A stretch of DNA of 64,000 nucleotides from an uncultured Alcaligenaceae bacterium (lineage in GTDB: Bacteria; Pseudomonadota; Gammaproteobacteria; Burkholderiales; Burkholderiaceae_B), in assembly GCA_937908115.1 (NCBI GenBank), contig CALEQZ010000002.1:62001-126000 (forward strand), read 5' to 3'. The notes under the pieces are model-generated. The model was not told the origin of the DNA and ran no database searches. It was given only the letters and a program-made list of their open reading frames with translations. A program made the position numbers and the translations under genes. Below, piece by piece: positions 8,674 through 16,476 of the stretch (position 1 is the first letter of the stretch; the number at the start of each line of letters is the position of its first letter).

Positions 8674-9756
8674 CTAGGAGGGGCGCGCCCGCGTCGTGAC
8701 CGGGGCGCCGTCGGTCAGCCGCTGCAGGCCCGCGATCGCGATCTCGTCGCCCTCGGCCAGGCCGCTGAGGATTTCCACCTGGCCGTCGCGGCGCTCGCCT
8801 ATGGTGACCTCGACGCGCCGGGCCCGGCCGTCGGCGATGCGATAAACATACTGCCCAATGCTGGAAGGCGCCAATGCCGCCTCGGGGACGACCAGGACGT
8901 CTTCTTCGGCAAAAAGCAGCTGCACCCGCGCGAACATCCCCGGGCGCAGCACCATGTCGGCGTTGTCGACCTGCGCACGCAGCAAGATGGAGCGGCCGCC
9001 GGCATCGACCAGCGGGCTGATGGCATAGACCGTGCCGGCGCGCGGCGCCCCGCCCAGCGCGTCGAACCGCACCTGCAACGTCTGGCCGACCTTGACCTTG
9101 GTCAGATAGAGCTCGGGCACGCGAAAATCGACTTTCAACGGATCGACCGCCTCGAGCGAAACCAGGTCCTGGCCTTCCTCCACGTAATCGCCGATGGAAA
9201 CGTTGCGCAGGCCGATGATGCCGTCGAAGGGCGCGACGATGACGGTCTTGTCCAGCCGCGCCTGCGCAAGCGCCACGGCCGCCTGCTGCACCTTCAGGTT
9301 GTTGGCGGATTCGTCGCGCGCCTGCTGGCTGATGAAACCCTCGGCCTGCAGGCTCGCGGCGCGCTTGTAGTGGCTTTGCGCAAGCGCCAGGTTGGCGCGG
9401 GCCTGCTCGAGCTCGGCACGCGCGATGGCGTCATCGAGCCTGAACAGCACCTGGCCCTTCTTGACCGGGGCACCTTCCTTGAAATTGATCTCGCGCAGGC
9501 GCCCGGCGACTTCCGGCCGCAACATCACGGTTTCGTCCGAGCGCAAGCTGCCCACCGCGGTAATACCCCGCGGGAAAGTCACGCGTTTGACCGTGGCGGT
9601 CTCGACGGGAACGGCGGCCTGCTGTGCGGCGCCTGCCCGTGGCGCAGGCGCAGGGGCATCCGGCGCAGCCGCTTGCTGTTTGGGCAAATACCAGCCCACG
9701 GCCACGCCCGCCGCCAGTGCCGCTGCCGCGACGGCGAGCGTTGCGATCTTGTTCAT
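8674..9756 (-). CDS. RND efflux periplasmic adaptor (membrane fusion protein)
   Basis: A 360-residue adaptor of the HlyD/AcrA family linking the RND pump to an outer-membrane channel. It has an N-terminal membrane anchor (about residues 5-22, without a lipobox cysteine), an Ala/Pro linker, a lipoyl half-motif MLRPEVAGRLREINF, a helical hairpin rich in Ala, Gln and Arg (about 90-160), the second lipoyl half VIVAPFDGIIGLRNVSIGDYV, and a beta-barrel domain. It is the first gene of a two-gene transport unit ahead of the pump; the unit runs on into dnaQ. Confidence 0.95.
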   Translation of the reverse strand: MNKIATLAVAAAALAAGVAVGWYLPKQQAAAPDAPAPAPRAGAAQQAAVPVETATVKRVTFPRGITAVGSLRSDETVMLRPEVAGRLREINFKEGAPVKKGQVLFRLDDAIARAELEQARANLALAQSHYKRAASLQAEGFISQQARDESANNLKVQQAAVALAQARLDKTVIVAPFDGIIGLRNVSIGDYVEEGQDLVSLEAVDPLKVDFRVPELYLTKVKVGQTLQVRFDALGGAPRAGTVYAISPLVDAGGRSILLRAQVDNADMVLRPGMFARVQLLFAEEDVLVVPEAALAPSSIGQYVYRIADGRARRVEVTIGERRDGQVEILSGLAEGDEIAIAGLQRLTDGAPVTTRARPS

Positions 9757-9922
9757 GCGGATAGGAAGGAAACGTCGCGCCCGGCATGGCCATGGGCCGC
9801 CCGGGGAAATCGTGACAATCGGTAAACTGACAATTTATCACCCTGCACTGGCGCTTAACCAGCAAAAATAAAGGGCTGGCAACGCAGCGTAATGGTTTCC
9901 TTATCCGTAGAAACCCTAGGTT

Positions 9923-10387
9923 TTATGCGGCCGGCGCGCGCTTGGCCGATTCCACGCCCAGGTTGGCCAGCTGGTCGGCGCGCTCGTTGCCCGCGTCGCC
10001 CGCATGCCCGCGCACCCATCGCCAAGTGACGTCGTGCCCGGCCACCAGGGCATCGAGGGCCTGCCACAAGTCGGCGTTCTTGACCGGCTTGCGGTCGGCG
10101 GTCATCCAGCCCCGGCGCTTCCAGTTGGGCAGCCACTCGCTCATGCCCTTTTGCACGTACTGGGAGTCCGTGTGGATGACGACCTTGCAGGGCCGCGTCA
10201 GCGCGCGCAGCGCCGCGATCACGGCAAATAGCTCCATGCGGTTGTTGGTCGTGTTGGGCTCTCCACCGTACAGGGTTTTTTCATGCCGCCCCATGCGCAG
10301 CAGCGCCCCCCATCCGCCCGGCCCGGGGTTGCCCTTGCACGCCCCGTCGGTCCAGATTTCCACAACCTTGGCATCATCGATCGTCAT
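9923..10387 (-). CDS. rnhA: Ribonuclease HI
   Basis: A 154-residue enzyme that degrades RNA in RNA-DNA hybrids. The catalytic carboxylates are visible: Asp14 in IWTDGACKGNPGPGGWG, Glu in NNRMELFAVIAAL, Asp in IHTDSQYVQKG, and Asp in NERADQLANLG. The start is fixed by a 4-base ATGA overlap with the stop codon of the upstream methyltransferase gene and by the conserved N-terminus; upstream in-frame extensions run through the methyltransferase sequence and are not real. Confidence 0.97.
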   Translation of the reverse strand: MTIDDAKVVEIWTDGACKGNPGPGGWGALLRMGRHEKTLYGGEPNTTNNRMELFAVIAALRALTRPCKVVIHTDSQYVQKGMSEWLPNWKRRGWMTADRKPVKNADLWQALDALVAGHDVTWRWVRGHAGDAGNERADQLANLGVESAKRAPAA

Positions 10388-11187
10388 ACATCCTTTCCGT
10401 ATCGCGCCGCACGCCGCTGCGGCCACCCCGCACGCCCGTGCGGCACCACCACCTGGGCGGACCGGGCCGCCCGCCTTGCCTTGCGCTTCCAGGCCGGGCC
10501 AATCAGGCGCATGCCGGCCACGCGCTTGACCGCCGACACGACATAGACCGCGCCGCATACCGGCCACCAGCGATCGCCCGCCTTTTCCATGAACCGCCAG
10601 CGGGCAAGCCACTTCTCGGTGCGGCAAGGCGGGGCGTAGCAACCGTAGCGGCCACGGTCAACTTCCAGCGACAGCAGCTTGAACCAATCCTTCAGGCGCG
10701 CAAGCGAGACCTGCACGTCCGGATCCTGCGGCATCCAGGGCTCCAGCCCTGGAATCCGGCTGCGCGCCCCCCACAGGCTCCACGGGTTGAAGCCGGAAAT
10801 CACCACGCGGCCTTCCGGCACCAGCACGCGCTCGACCTCGCGCAACACCTTGTGCGGGTGGTCGGTGCATTCGAAGGTATGGGGCAGGACCAGCAGGTCA
10901 ATGGACTGCGACTCGAACGGCAGCTCGTCGGCCAGCGCGATGGTACATCCCTGCCAGCGGGCGGCCAGGCCCGGCGCGGGCGCGCTGGCCCCGACGTAAC
11001 CCTTGAAAGGCATGCGATTGGCGCGCAGCGCGTCGATCTGCGGCATGCCCAGCTGCAGCGCGTTGTAGCCGAAGACGTCGCCCACCATCGCGTCGAACTG
11101 CGCCTGCTCCCAAGCGCGCACGTATTCGCCCGGCGCGCTTTGGAACCAGTCGGCCAGTTCTACAATGGGATCCGTCTCGTCCGTCAC
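10384..11187 (-). CDS. SAM-dependent methyltransferase-like protein (YafS type)
   Basis: A 267-residue class I methyltransferase-like protein. The C-terminal half of the fold is clear: LADELPFESQSIDLLVLPHTFE, then VLREVERVLVPEGRVVISGFNPWSLWGAR. The usual glycine-rich SAM loop is poorly preserved. E. coli has yafS at the equivalent place between gloB and rnhA, and this is probably its counterpart. It overlaps rnhA by 4 bases and is divergent from gloB across 17 bases, so the promoters must overlap the coding starts. Its substrate is unknown. Confidence 0.85.
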   Translation of the reverse strand: MTDETDPIVELADWFQSAPGEYVRAWEQAQFDAMVGDVFGYNALQLGMPQIDALRANRMPFKGYVGASAPAPGLAARWQGCTIALADELPFESQSIDLLVLPHTFECTDHPHKVLREVERVLVPEGRVVISGFNPWSLWGARSRIPGLEPWMPQDPDVQVSLARLKDWFKLLSLEVDRGRYGCYAPPCRTEKWLARWRFMEKAGDRWWPVCGAVYVVSAVKRVAGMRLIGPAWKRKARRAARSAQVVVPHGRAGWPQRRAARYGKDV

Positions 11188-11204
11188 GCTGTCCTTTCCT
11201 TACC

Positions 11205-12023
11205 ATGAATACCGACACCGCCCGCCCCGTCGCGGGGCAGGACGGCGGCGCGGTCGTTGCGCTGCCGGCCCTTTCCGACAACTATATCTGGCTGGTACGC
11301 CAAGGCGACGATGCCGTCGTGGTCGACCCGGGACAAGCCGGGCCCGTCCTGCAGGCGCTGTCCCGCGACGGCTTGCGGCTGCGCGCCATTCTACTCACCC
11401 ACCACCACAACGATCACGTCGGCGGCGTGGTCGAATTGGTCCAGGCCACCGGCGCGGTGGTCTACGGCCCGGCGCGGGAAGCGCTGCCGCATTGCGACCA
11501 CCGGCTGGCCGAGGGTGACCGGGTCAGCCTGGCGCAGCCCGCGCTGGATCTCCAGGTGCTGGACGTGCCGGGCCATACCGCCGGCCACATCGCCTATCAC
11601 GGACTGGCCGCCGGCCAGCCCGTCCTGTTCTGCGGCGACACCCTGTTTGCCGCCGGCTGCGGCAGGCTGTTCGAAGGCACGCCCGCGCAAATGCACGATT
11701 CCCTGCAAAAAATCGCCCGCCTTCCGGCGGATTTACAGGTTTGCTGCGCGCACGAGTACACTTTGGCGAACTTGCGCTGGGCGTTGGCCGTCGAACCCGG
11801 CAACCGCGCCCTGCACGCCTGGCAGGAACAGGCCGAGCGGCTGCGCGCCGCCGGACGGCCGACGGTGCCGACCTCCATCGCCCGGGAGCTCGATACCAAT
11901 CCTTTCCTGCGGGTGGCGCAGCCCGAAGTCGCACAAGCCGCAGCAACCTGGTCCGGACGGCCGCTGGCCGCCCCGGTGGACGTTTTTGCCGCGCTGCGTG
12001 AATGGAAGAACCAATTCAAATGA
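11205..12023 (+). CDS. gloB: Hydroxyacylglutathione hydrolase (glyoxalase II)
   Basis: A 272-residue metallo-beta-lactamase-fold hydrolase that splits S-D-lactoylglutathione to lactate and glutathione, the second step of methylglyoxal detoxification. The dinuclear metal site is LTHHHNDHVGG, with further ligands in VPGHTAGHIAYH, CGDTLFAAGCGRLFEG and CAHEYTLANL. It begins PALSDNYIWLV after a short variable N-terminus. mltD follows after 7 bases, so the two are probably co-transcribed, as their E. coli homologues are neighbours. Confidence 0.96.
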   Translation: MNTDTARPVAGQDGGAVVALPALSDNYIWLVRQGDDAVVVDPGQAGPVLQALSRDGLRLRAILLTHHHNDHVGGVVELVQATGAVVYGPAREALPHCDHRLAEGDRVSLAQPALDLQVLDVPGHTAGHIAYHGLAAGQPVLFCGDTLFAAGCGRLFEGTPAQMHDSLQKIARLPADLQVCCAHEYTLANLRWALAVEPGNRALHAWQEQAERLRAAGRPTVPTSIARELDTNPFLRVAQPEVAQAAATWSGRPLAAPVDVFAALREWKNQFK

Positions 12024-12030
12024 TCCGCCG

Positions 12031-13425
12031 ATGAATGTATTCCGACTGATCCTGTCCCTGTGCGTGGTGCTGCTAGTGGCCGGTTGCGCAGGCACCGCCC
12101 GGCACGGGGGCGAGCAGGTGGTCACCGGCCCCGAATCGGCCCCTGCCGGACGCTACGTCGCCGTCGATACCTTCCGCACCATAGACCTGACCCGTCCGCC
12201 TGCCGACGCCTGGGACAGAATCCGCCGCGGATTCGCGATCCCCAACCTCCATTCCCCCCTGGTCCAGCAATGGACCGACTATTACGCCGCGCACCCGGAA
12301 TCGGTGCAGCGCATGGCCCAGCGGGCCGGCAAGTACCTTTACTACATCGTCGACGAAATCAACCGACGCGGCCTGCCGACCGAGCTGGCGCTGCTGCCTT
12401 TCATTGAAAGCGCGTACGACCCGGCGGCCTATTCCCGCTCCCGCGCCGCCGGCTTGTGGCAGTTCATTCCCAGCACGGGCCAACACTTCAATCTCAAGCA
12501 GGACTGGTGGCGCGACGAGCGCCGCGACCCGATTGCCTCGACCAACGCGGCGCTGGACTATCTGCAATATCTGTTCGACATGCAAGGCGACTGGTACCTG
12601 GCGCTGGCCTCCTACAACTGGGGCGAAGGCGCGGTGCAGCGCGCCATGGCCAAGAACGCCGCCGCGGGGCTGCCCGTGGATTACCAGTCGCTGCCGCTGC
12701 CCGAGGAAACGCGCAACTACGTGCCCAAGCTGCAGGCGATCAAGAACATCGTCGCCGAACCCGAAAAGTACGCGGTGACCCTGCCCCCGGTCGAAAACGC
12801 TCCTTATTTCGCCACGTTGCGCAAGACCCGGGACATCGACATCGAGCTGGCCGCGCAGCTGGCCGAGATGCCGCTGGACGAATTCCGGGCGCTGAACCCG
12901 TCGTTCAACCGGCCGATCATCCTGGGCGAGCACAAGCCCACGCTCATCTTGCCGCGGGAAAAAGTCGACGTCTTCAACGCCAACCTCAAGGCGTACGAAG
13001 GGCGGCTGACCAGCTGGAAGGTCTATCACGCCAAGCGCGGCGAGTCGCTGGCCGAGATCGCCAAGCGGCACAAGATCAGCCTGGCCCGGCTACGCGAGGT
13101 CAACGACATCCCTGCACAGCGCAGCCGGGCAGCGGGTGGGGCCATGCTCGTGCCCGGCACACCCGCGCCAGACGGCGGCCGGGTACAGCTGGCGTCGCTG
13201 CGCACGCCGGCCGGCGCCGCCGACAGGCAAACGCCGGCCGCGCGCGCGACGACCGCCGGGCCCAACGCCCGCGTGCACGTCGTCCAGCGCGGCGACACGC
13301 TTTACTCGATTGCGCGCCGCTACGGGACCTCGGTGGCAAACCTGCGCGCGCTCAACAACCTGAAGAACGACACACTCAAGGTGGGCAGCCGCCTGCGCAT
13401 CCCGGGCACCGGCGTGCGCGGCTGA
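12031..13425 (+). CDS. mltD: Membrane-bound lytic murein transglycosylase D
   Basis: A 464-residue lipoprotein that cleaves peptidoglycan glycan strands. It starts with a lipoprotein signal ending LLVAGC (lipidated Cys near residue 18). The SLT catalytic domain (about 100-250) contains the catalytic Glu in FIESAYDPAAYS and then RAAGLWQFIPSTGQHF. Two LysM peptidoglycan-binding repeats follow, at about 335-375 (KVYHAKRGESLAEIAKRH) and 415-460 (VHVVQRGDTLYSIARRYG). The start is the ATG at 12031; the frame is open further upstream through gloB but that part is a shadow. Length and domain order match MltD. Confidence 0.96.
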   Translation: MNVFRLILSLCVVLLVAGCAGTARHGGEQVVTGPESAPAGRYVAVDTFRTIDLTRPPADAWDRIRRGFAIPNLHSPLVQQWTDYYAAHPESVQRMAQRAGKYLYYIVDEINRRGLPTELALLPFIESAYDPAAYSRSRAAGLWQFIPSTGQHFNLKQDWWRDERRDPIASTNAALDYLQYLFDMQGDWYLALASYNWGEGAVQRAMAKNAAAGLPVDYQSLPLPEETRNYVPKLQAIKNIVAEPEKYAVTLPPVENAPYFATLRKTRDIDIELAAQLAEMPLDEFRALNPSFNRPIILGEHKPTLILPREKVDVFNANLKAYEGRLTSWKVYHAKRGESLAEIAKRHKISLARLREVNDIPAQRSRAAGGAMLVPGTPAPDGGRVQLASLRTPAGAADRQTPAARATTAGPNARVHVVQRGDTLYSIARRYGTSVANLRALNNLKNDTLKVGSRLRIPGTGVRG

Positions 13426-13526
13426 CCGCGGGCGCGGTTAACATTGCGCCGATCGTCTCAACGCAACGCGGCCGGCCCCGGCCCCACCGCCCGGGCCTGC
13501 CCGCCTACTTACACCAGGACGGATAA

Positions 13527-14312
13527 ATGGGTTTTCTTGCCGGCAAACGCATACTGATCACCGGAGTCCTCTCCAACCGCTCCATCGCCTACGGCATCGC
13601 CCGCGCCTGCCGCGACCAAGGCGCGGAACTGGCCTTCACCTACGTGGGCGACCGCTTCAAGGACCGCATCACCGAATTCGCCGCGGAATTCGGCAGCGAC
13701 ATCGTACTGCCGTGCGACGTCAGCGAAGATGCGCAGATCGAGGGCGCCTTCCAGGAGCTGGGACGGTGCTGGGACGGCCTGGACGGCCTGGTGCATTCGA
13801 TCGGATTCGCACCGCGCGAGGCCATCGCGGGCGACTTCCTGGACGGCCTGTCGCGCGAGGGTTTCCGCATCGCCCACGACATCTCCGCCTACAGCTTCCC
13901 GGCGATGGCCAAGGCCGCGCTGCCGCTGATGAAAGGCCGCCGCGCGGCGCTGCTGACCCTGACCTACCTGGGCGCCGAACGCGTCGTACCCAACTACAAC
14001 ACCATGGGCCTGGCCAAGGCATCGCTCGAAGCGTCCGTACGCTATCTGGCAAGCTCCTTGGGGCCGCTCGGCATCCGCGCCAACGGGATTTCCGCCGGCC
14101 CGATCAAGACGCTGGCCGCCAGCGGCATCAAGGACTTTTCCTCCATCCTGAAGTACGTCGAGACCACCGCGCCGCTGCGCCGCAACGTCACGATCGAAGA
14201 TGTCGGCAACGTCGCGGCTTTCCTGCTGTCGGATCTGGCCGCCGGCGTGACGGGCGAGATCACGCACGTCGATGCCGGGTTCTCCACCGTCGTGCCGGGC
14301 ATGCAGGAATGA
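13527..14312 (+). CDS. fabI: Enoyl-[acyl-carrier-protein] reductase (NADH)
   Basis: A 261-residue short-chain reductase that completes each elongation round of fatty acid synthesis. Diagnostic FabI features are the divergent cofactor loop GVLSNRSIAYGIA, LAFTYVGDRF, and the catalytic Tyr-x6-Lys in YNTMGLAKASLEASVRYLA. The C-terminus has GEITHVDAGFSTV. This is the triclosan/isoniazid-target class of enoyl reductase. It has its own upstream space of 100 bases and ends in a hairpin shared with the convergent gene. Confidence 0.97.
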   Translation: MGFLAGKRILITGVLSNRSIAYGIARACRDQGAELAFTYVGDRFKDRITEFAAEFGSDIVLPCDVSEDAQIEGAFQELGRCWDGLDGLVHSIGFAPREAIAGDFLDGLSREGFRIAHDISAYSFPAMAKAALPLMKGRRAALLTLTYLGAERVVPNYNTMGLAKASLEASVRYLASSLGPLGIRANGISAGPIKTLAASGIKDFSSILKYVETTAPLRRNVTIEDVGNVAAFLLSDLAAGVTGEITHVDAGFSTVVPGMQE

Positions 14313-14318
14313 GCCGCC

Positions 14319-14345
14319 GGCACCGCGCGCCATGCGCGCGGTGCC
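14319..14345. terminator. Bidirectional hairpin between fabI and the convergent Bug gene
   Basis: GGCACCGCGCG (14319-14329) and CGCGCGGTGCC (14335-14345) form a perfect 11-base-pair stem with a 5-base loop. It fills the whole gap between two converging stop codons. No strong T run follows on either side, so termination strength is uncertain. Confidence 0.6.
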
Positions 14346-14346
14346 T

Positions 14347-15402
14347 TCAATCGACCCGCAGGCCGATTTCGCGAGACAGCTGGTCGAAGCGGTCGATGTC
14401 ACCGAGCACGATGCGGCCGAACGCTTCCGGCCCGTCGTTGGCCGGATTGAATCCCAACGCGCGCAGGTCAGCCTGCATGGCAGGGTCGGCCACGATGTGC
14501 GACAGTGCCCCGTACAGGAAATCGACTGCCGCTGCCGGCGTACCCGCCGGCGCAAGCAGGCCGTGCCACTGGTCGAGCTGGTAGCCGGGATAGCCCTGTT
14601 CGGCCACCGTGGGCACGTCGGGCAGCTGCGGCGAGCGCTGCGGGGACGTCACGGCCAGCGCCCGCAGCTTGCCCGCGCGCAGCAAGGGCGCGGCGCTCGA
14701 CGCGGTCACGACGGCCGCCCCCACCTGGCCGGCGACGACGTCCTTGAGCGCCGGACCGCAACCGCCATAGGGCACGTGCAGTAGCTTGCGCCCGGCGTCC
14801 CGGGCAAGCATCTCACCGGCCAAATGCTGCGGCGTACCATTGCCGCAAGAGGCGTACTCGGGCGCGCGCCGACGCGCCGCGTCGGCCTCACCCTCGCTCG
14901 TGTTGCCGGCATCCAGCCACTGCGCCAGGGTGGACACGGGCGAGTCCGCCGGCACGACGAAGACCGATGGGACGTAAGCGACATTGATCACCGCGGTGAA
15001 GTCTTCGCGCGGCGAGAACGGCAGGTCGCGGAACACCGCCGGATTGATCGCGAAGGAACTGTTGACCATCAGCAGCGTGTGGCCGTCTGGCGGACTTTCG
15101 GCGACATGGCGCGCCCCCACGTTGCCGCTGGCGCCCGGGCGGTTTTCCACCAGCACCGGCAGGCCGATGCGCGCCGACAGCCTGTCGCCCAGCTTGCGCG
15201 CCAGCAGATCCGTGCCGCCGCCGGGCGGGAAAGTCACGACGATGGTGATGGGCCGGGACGGAAAATCCCGCACCGCTTCGCCCCACGCGCCCGGCCTTTG
15301 CGCGGCCGCCCCTGCAAACACGGCCGCCAGGACCGCCGCAGCGGCGGCCCAAGCCAATCGACCGAGGCCGCGACCGGTTCGCGCTCGTGCTATGCCTCGC
15401 AT
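14347..15402 (-). CDS. Bug/TctC-family receptor, co-transcribed with nadC
   Basis: A 351-residue periplasmic receptor with an Arg-rich N-terminus, a hydrophobic signal segment (about 15-33), PSRPITIVVTFPPGGGTD and VENRPGASGNVGARH. Its ATG lies 4 bases after the nadC stop codon, with a GGGG element just upstream, so it is the second gene of a nadC operon. That context suggests it binds a pyridine carboxylate such as quinolinate or nicotinate; Bug proteins able to bind such ligands have been described in B. pertussis (from memory). It has an Asp/Glu-rich insertion around NTSEGEADAARRR not seen in the other Bug proteins here. Confidence 0.9.
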   Translation of the reverse strand: MRGIARARTGRGLGRLAWAAAAAVLAAVFAGAAAQRPGAWGEAVRDFPSRPITIVVTFPPGGGTDLLARKLGDRLSARIGLPVLVENRPGASGNVGARHVAESPPDGHTLLMVNSSFAINPAVFRDLPFSPREDFTAVINVAYVPSVFVVPADSPVSTLAQWLDAGNTSEGEADAARRRAPEYASCGNGTPQHLAGEMLARDAGRKLLHVPYGGCGPALKDVVAGQVGAAVVTASSAAPLLRAGKLRALAVTSPQRSPQLPDVPTVAEQGYPGYQLDQWHGLLAPAGTPAAAVDFLYGALSHIVADPAMQADLRALGFNPANDGPEAFGRIVLGDIDRFDQLSREIGLRVD

Positions 15403-15406
15403 GGCG

Positions 15407-16318
15407 TCAACCCCGGTGGTCCAGGCCGATGTCCAGCACCGCGGCGCTGTGCGTGAGCCAGCCGACGGAGATCAAATCCACCCCGCTGGCAGCCACCGCC
15501 GGCGCGGTCTGCGGGGTGATGCGCCCTGACGCTTCGGTCAGCGCACGGCCCCCGACGATTTCCACGGCGCGGCGCAGCATGTCAGGCCCCATGTTGTCCA
15601 ACAGCACCGCGTCCACGCCGACGTCCATGGCTTGCTCGAGCTGCTCGAGCGTGTCGACCTCGACTTCGATCTTGACCAAATGCCCGACCGCCGCGCGTGC
15701 GCGCTCGATGGCCGGGCGCACGCCGCCGGCGATGGCCACGTGGTTGTCCTTGATGAGCACGGCGTCGTCCAACCCGAACCGATGATTGGAGCCGCCGCCC
15801 ACCCTCACGGCGTATTTCTGCAGCGCACGCAGCCCGGGCAGTGTCTTGCGCGTGCAGGCGACGCGGGCGCGATGGCCGCGGATGGCGTCGACGATGCCTG
15901 CGGTGGCGCTGGCCACCCCGCTCAGGTGGCACAGCAAGTTGAGCGCCACGCGCTCGCCGGTCAACACCCCGCGCGCCGAGCCGCTGACCACCGCGAGCAC
16001 ATCACCCGGTGCGACGCGGCTGCCGTCGCCCTTGCGCACGTCAAAGCTGATGGACGGATCCACCAGCCGGAATGCCATGCGCGCGGCGTCCAGGCCGGCG
16101 ACCACGCCCGCCTGGCGTGCCACCAGGGCGGTCTCGGTCTGCATGCCTGCCGGCACGATGGCGTCAGTGGTGATGTCTCCGGCCCGACCAAGATCCTCCA
16201 GCAGCGCCGCGCGCACGATGGGTTCGATCATCAGGTCCGGCAGGGGTGCGGCCGGCGTCTCCTGGCCAGCCGGCATGGGGGGCGCTGCACGCAACGCCGT
16301 GGAGGCAATTATGCTCAT
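15407..16318 (-). CDS. nadC: Nicotinate-nucleotide pyrophosphorylase (quinolinate phosphoribosyltransferase)
   Basis: A 303-residue enzyme making nicotinate mononucleotide from quinolinate and PRPP. Typical segments are LLEDLGRAGDITTDA, LNLLCHLSGVASAT, ACTRKTLPGLRALQKYAVRVGGGSNHRFGLDDAVLIKDNH and IEVEVDTLEQ. No nadA or nadB is nearby, and Bordetella are described as NAD auxotrophs that use nadC for quinolinate salvage. The ATG at 16318 lies inside one of two operator repeats and lacks a clear ribosome site, so translation may start at an internal Met (16274, or 16229 just before IEPIVRAALLEDLG). Confidence 0.95.
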   Translation of the reverse strand: MSIIASTALRAAPPMPAGQETPAAPLPDLMIEPIVRAALLEDLGRAGDITTDAIVPAGMQTETALVARQAGVVAGLDAARMAFRLVDPSISFDVRKGDGSRVAPGDVLAVVSGSARGVLTGERVALNLLCHLSGVASATAGIVDAIRGHRARVACTRKTLPGLRALQKYAVRVGGGSNHRFGLDDAVLIKDNHVAIAGGVRPAIERARAAVGHLVKIEVEVDTLEQLEQAMDVGVDAVLLDNMGPDMLRRAVEIVGGRALTEASGRITPQTAPAVAASGVDLISVGWLTHSAAVLDIGLDHRG

Positions 16319-16330
16319 TTTGAGTATTAA
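16308..16330. promoter_or_regulatory. Putative NadQ operator, site 1
   Basis: ATTATGCTCA-TTT-TGAGTATTAA is a 10-3-10 imperfect inverted repeat that overlaps the first annotated codon of nadC. The same pattern recurs 47 bases away. Its closeness to nadC and to a NadQ/NrtR-type gene makes it the likely binding site for that regulator. Confidence 0.65.
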
Positions 16331-16354
16331 ATGGACAAAAAAATTTCGGGCGGG

Positions 16355-16377
16355 ATTATGCTAAGACTGAGCATAAT
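16355..16377. promoter_or_regulatory. Putative NadQ operator, site 2
   Basis: ATTATGCTAA-GAC-TGAGCATAAT is a 10-3-10 inverted repeat with 9 of 10 arm bases paired. It repeats site 1 (left arms differ at one of ten positions). The two centres are 47 bases apart, between four and five helical turns, which would suit a looping or cooperative repressor. Confidence 0.68.
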
Positions 16378-16476
16378 ACGATGTCAAGACCAGGGCTGAG
16401 GGCACTGAACGACGGCGCGGCACCGTCGGGATGCCGCCGCCGCGCCCCGGGCCTGCCGACGAGAAGCTGGCGGCCC

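Noticed and set aside
6778..9825. Long plus-strand reading frames (6778-7851, 8383-9825) opposite the RND pump and adaptor genes
   Set aside because: They are His/Gln/Asp/Arg-rich shadow frames antisense to clear pump genes, without ribosome sites or recognisable domains; common in high-GC DNA.
9890..9925. GGTTTC...GAAACC repeat downstream of rnhA
   Set aside because: The arms are short and no T tract follows on the minus strand, so it is not convincing as a terminator.
12073..13071. Minus-strand 332-codon frame opposite mltD
   Set aside because: Antisense to a full MltD with signal peptide, SLT and LysM domains; composition is that of a shadow frame.
14823..15529. Plus-strand frames opposite the nadC-linked Bug gene
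   Set aside because: Antisense to a clear signal peptide and Bug motifs; no independent support.
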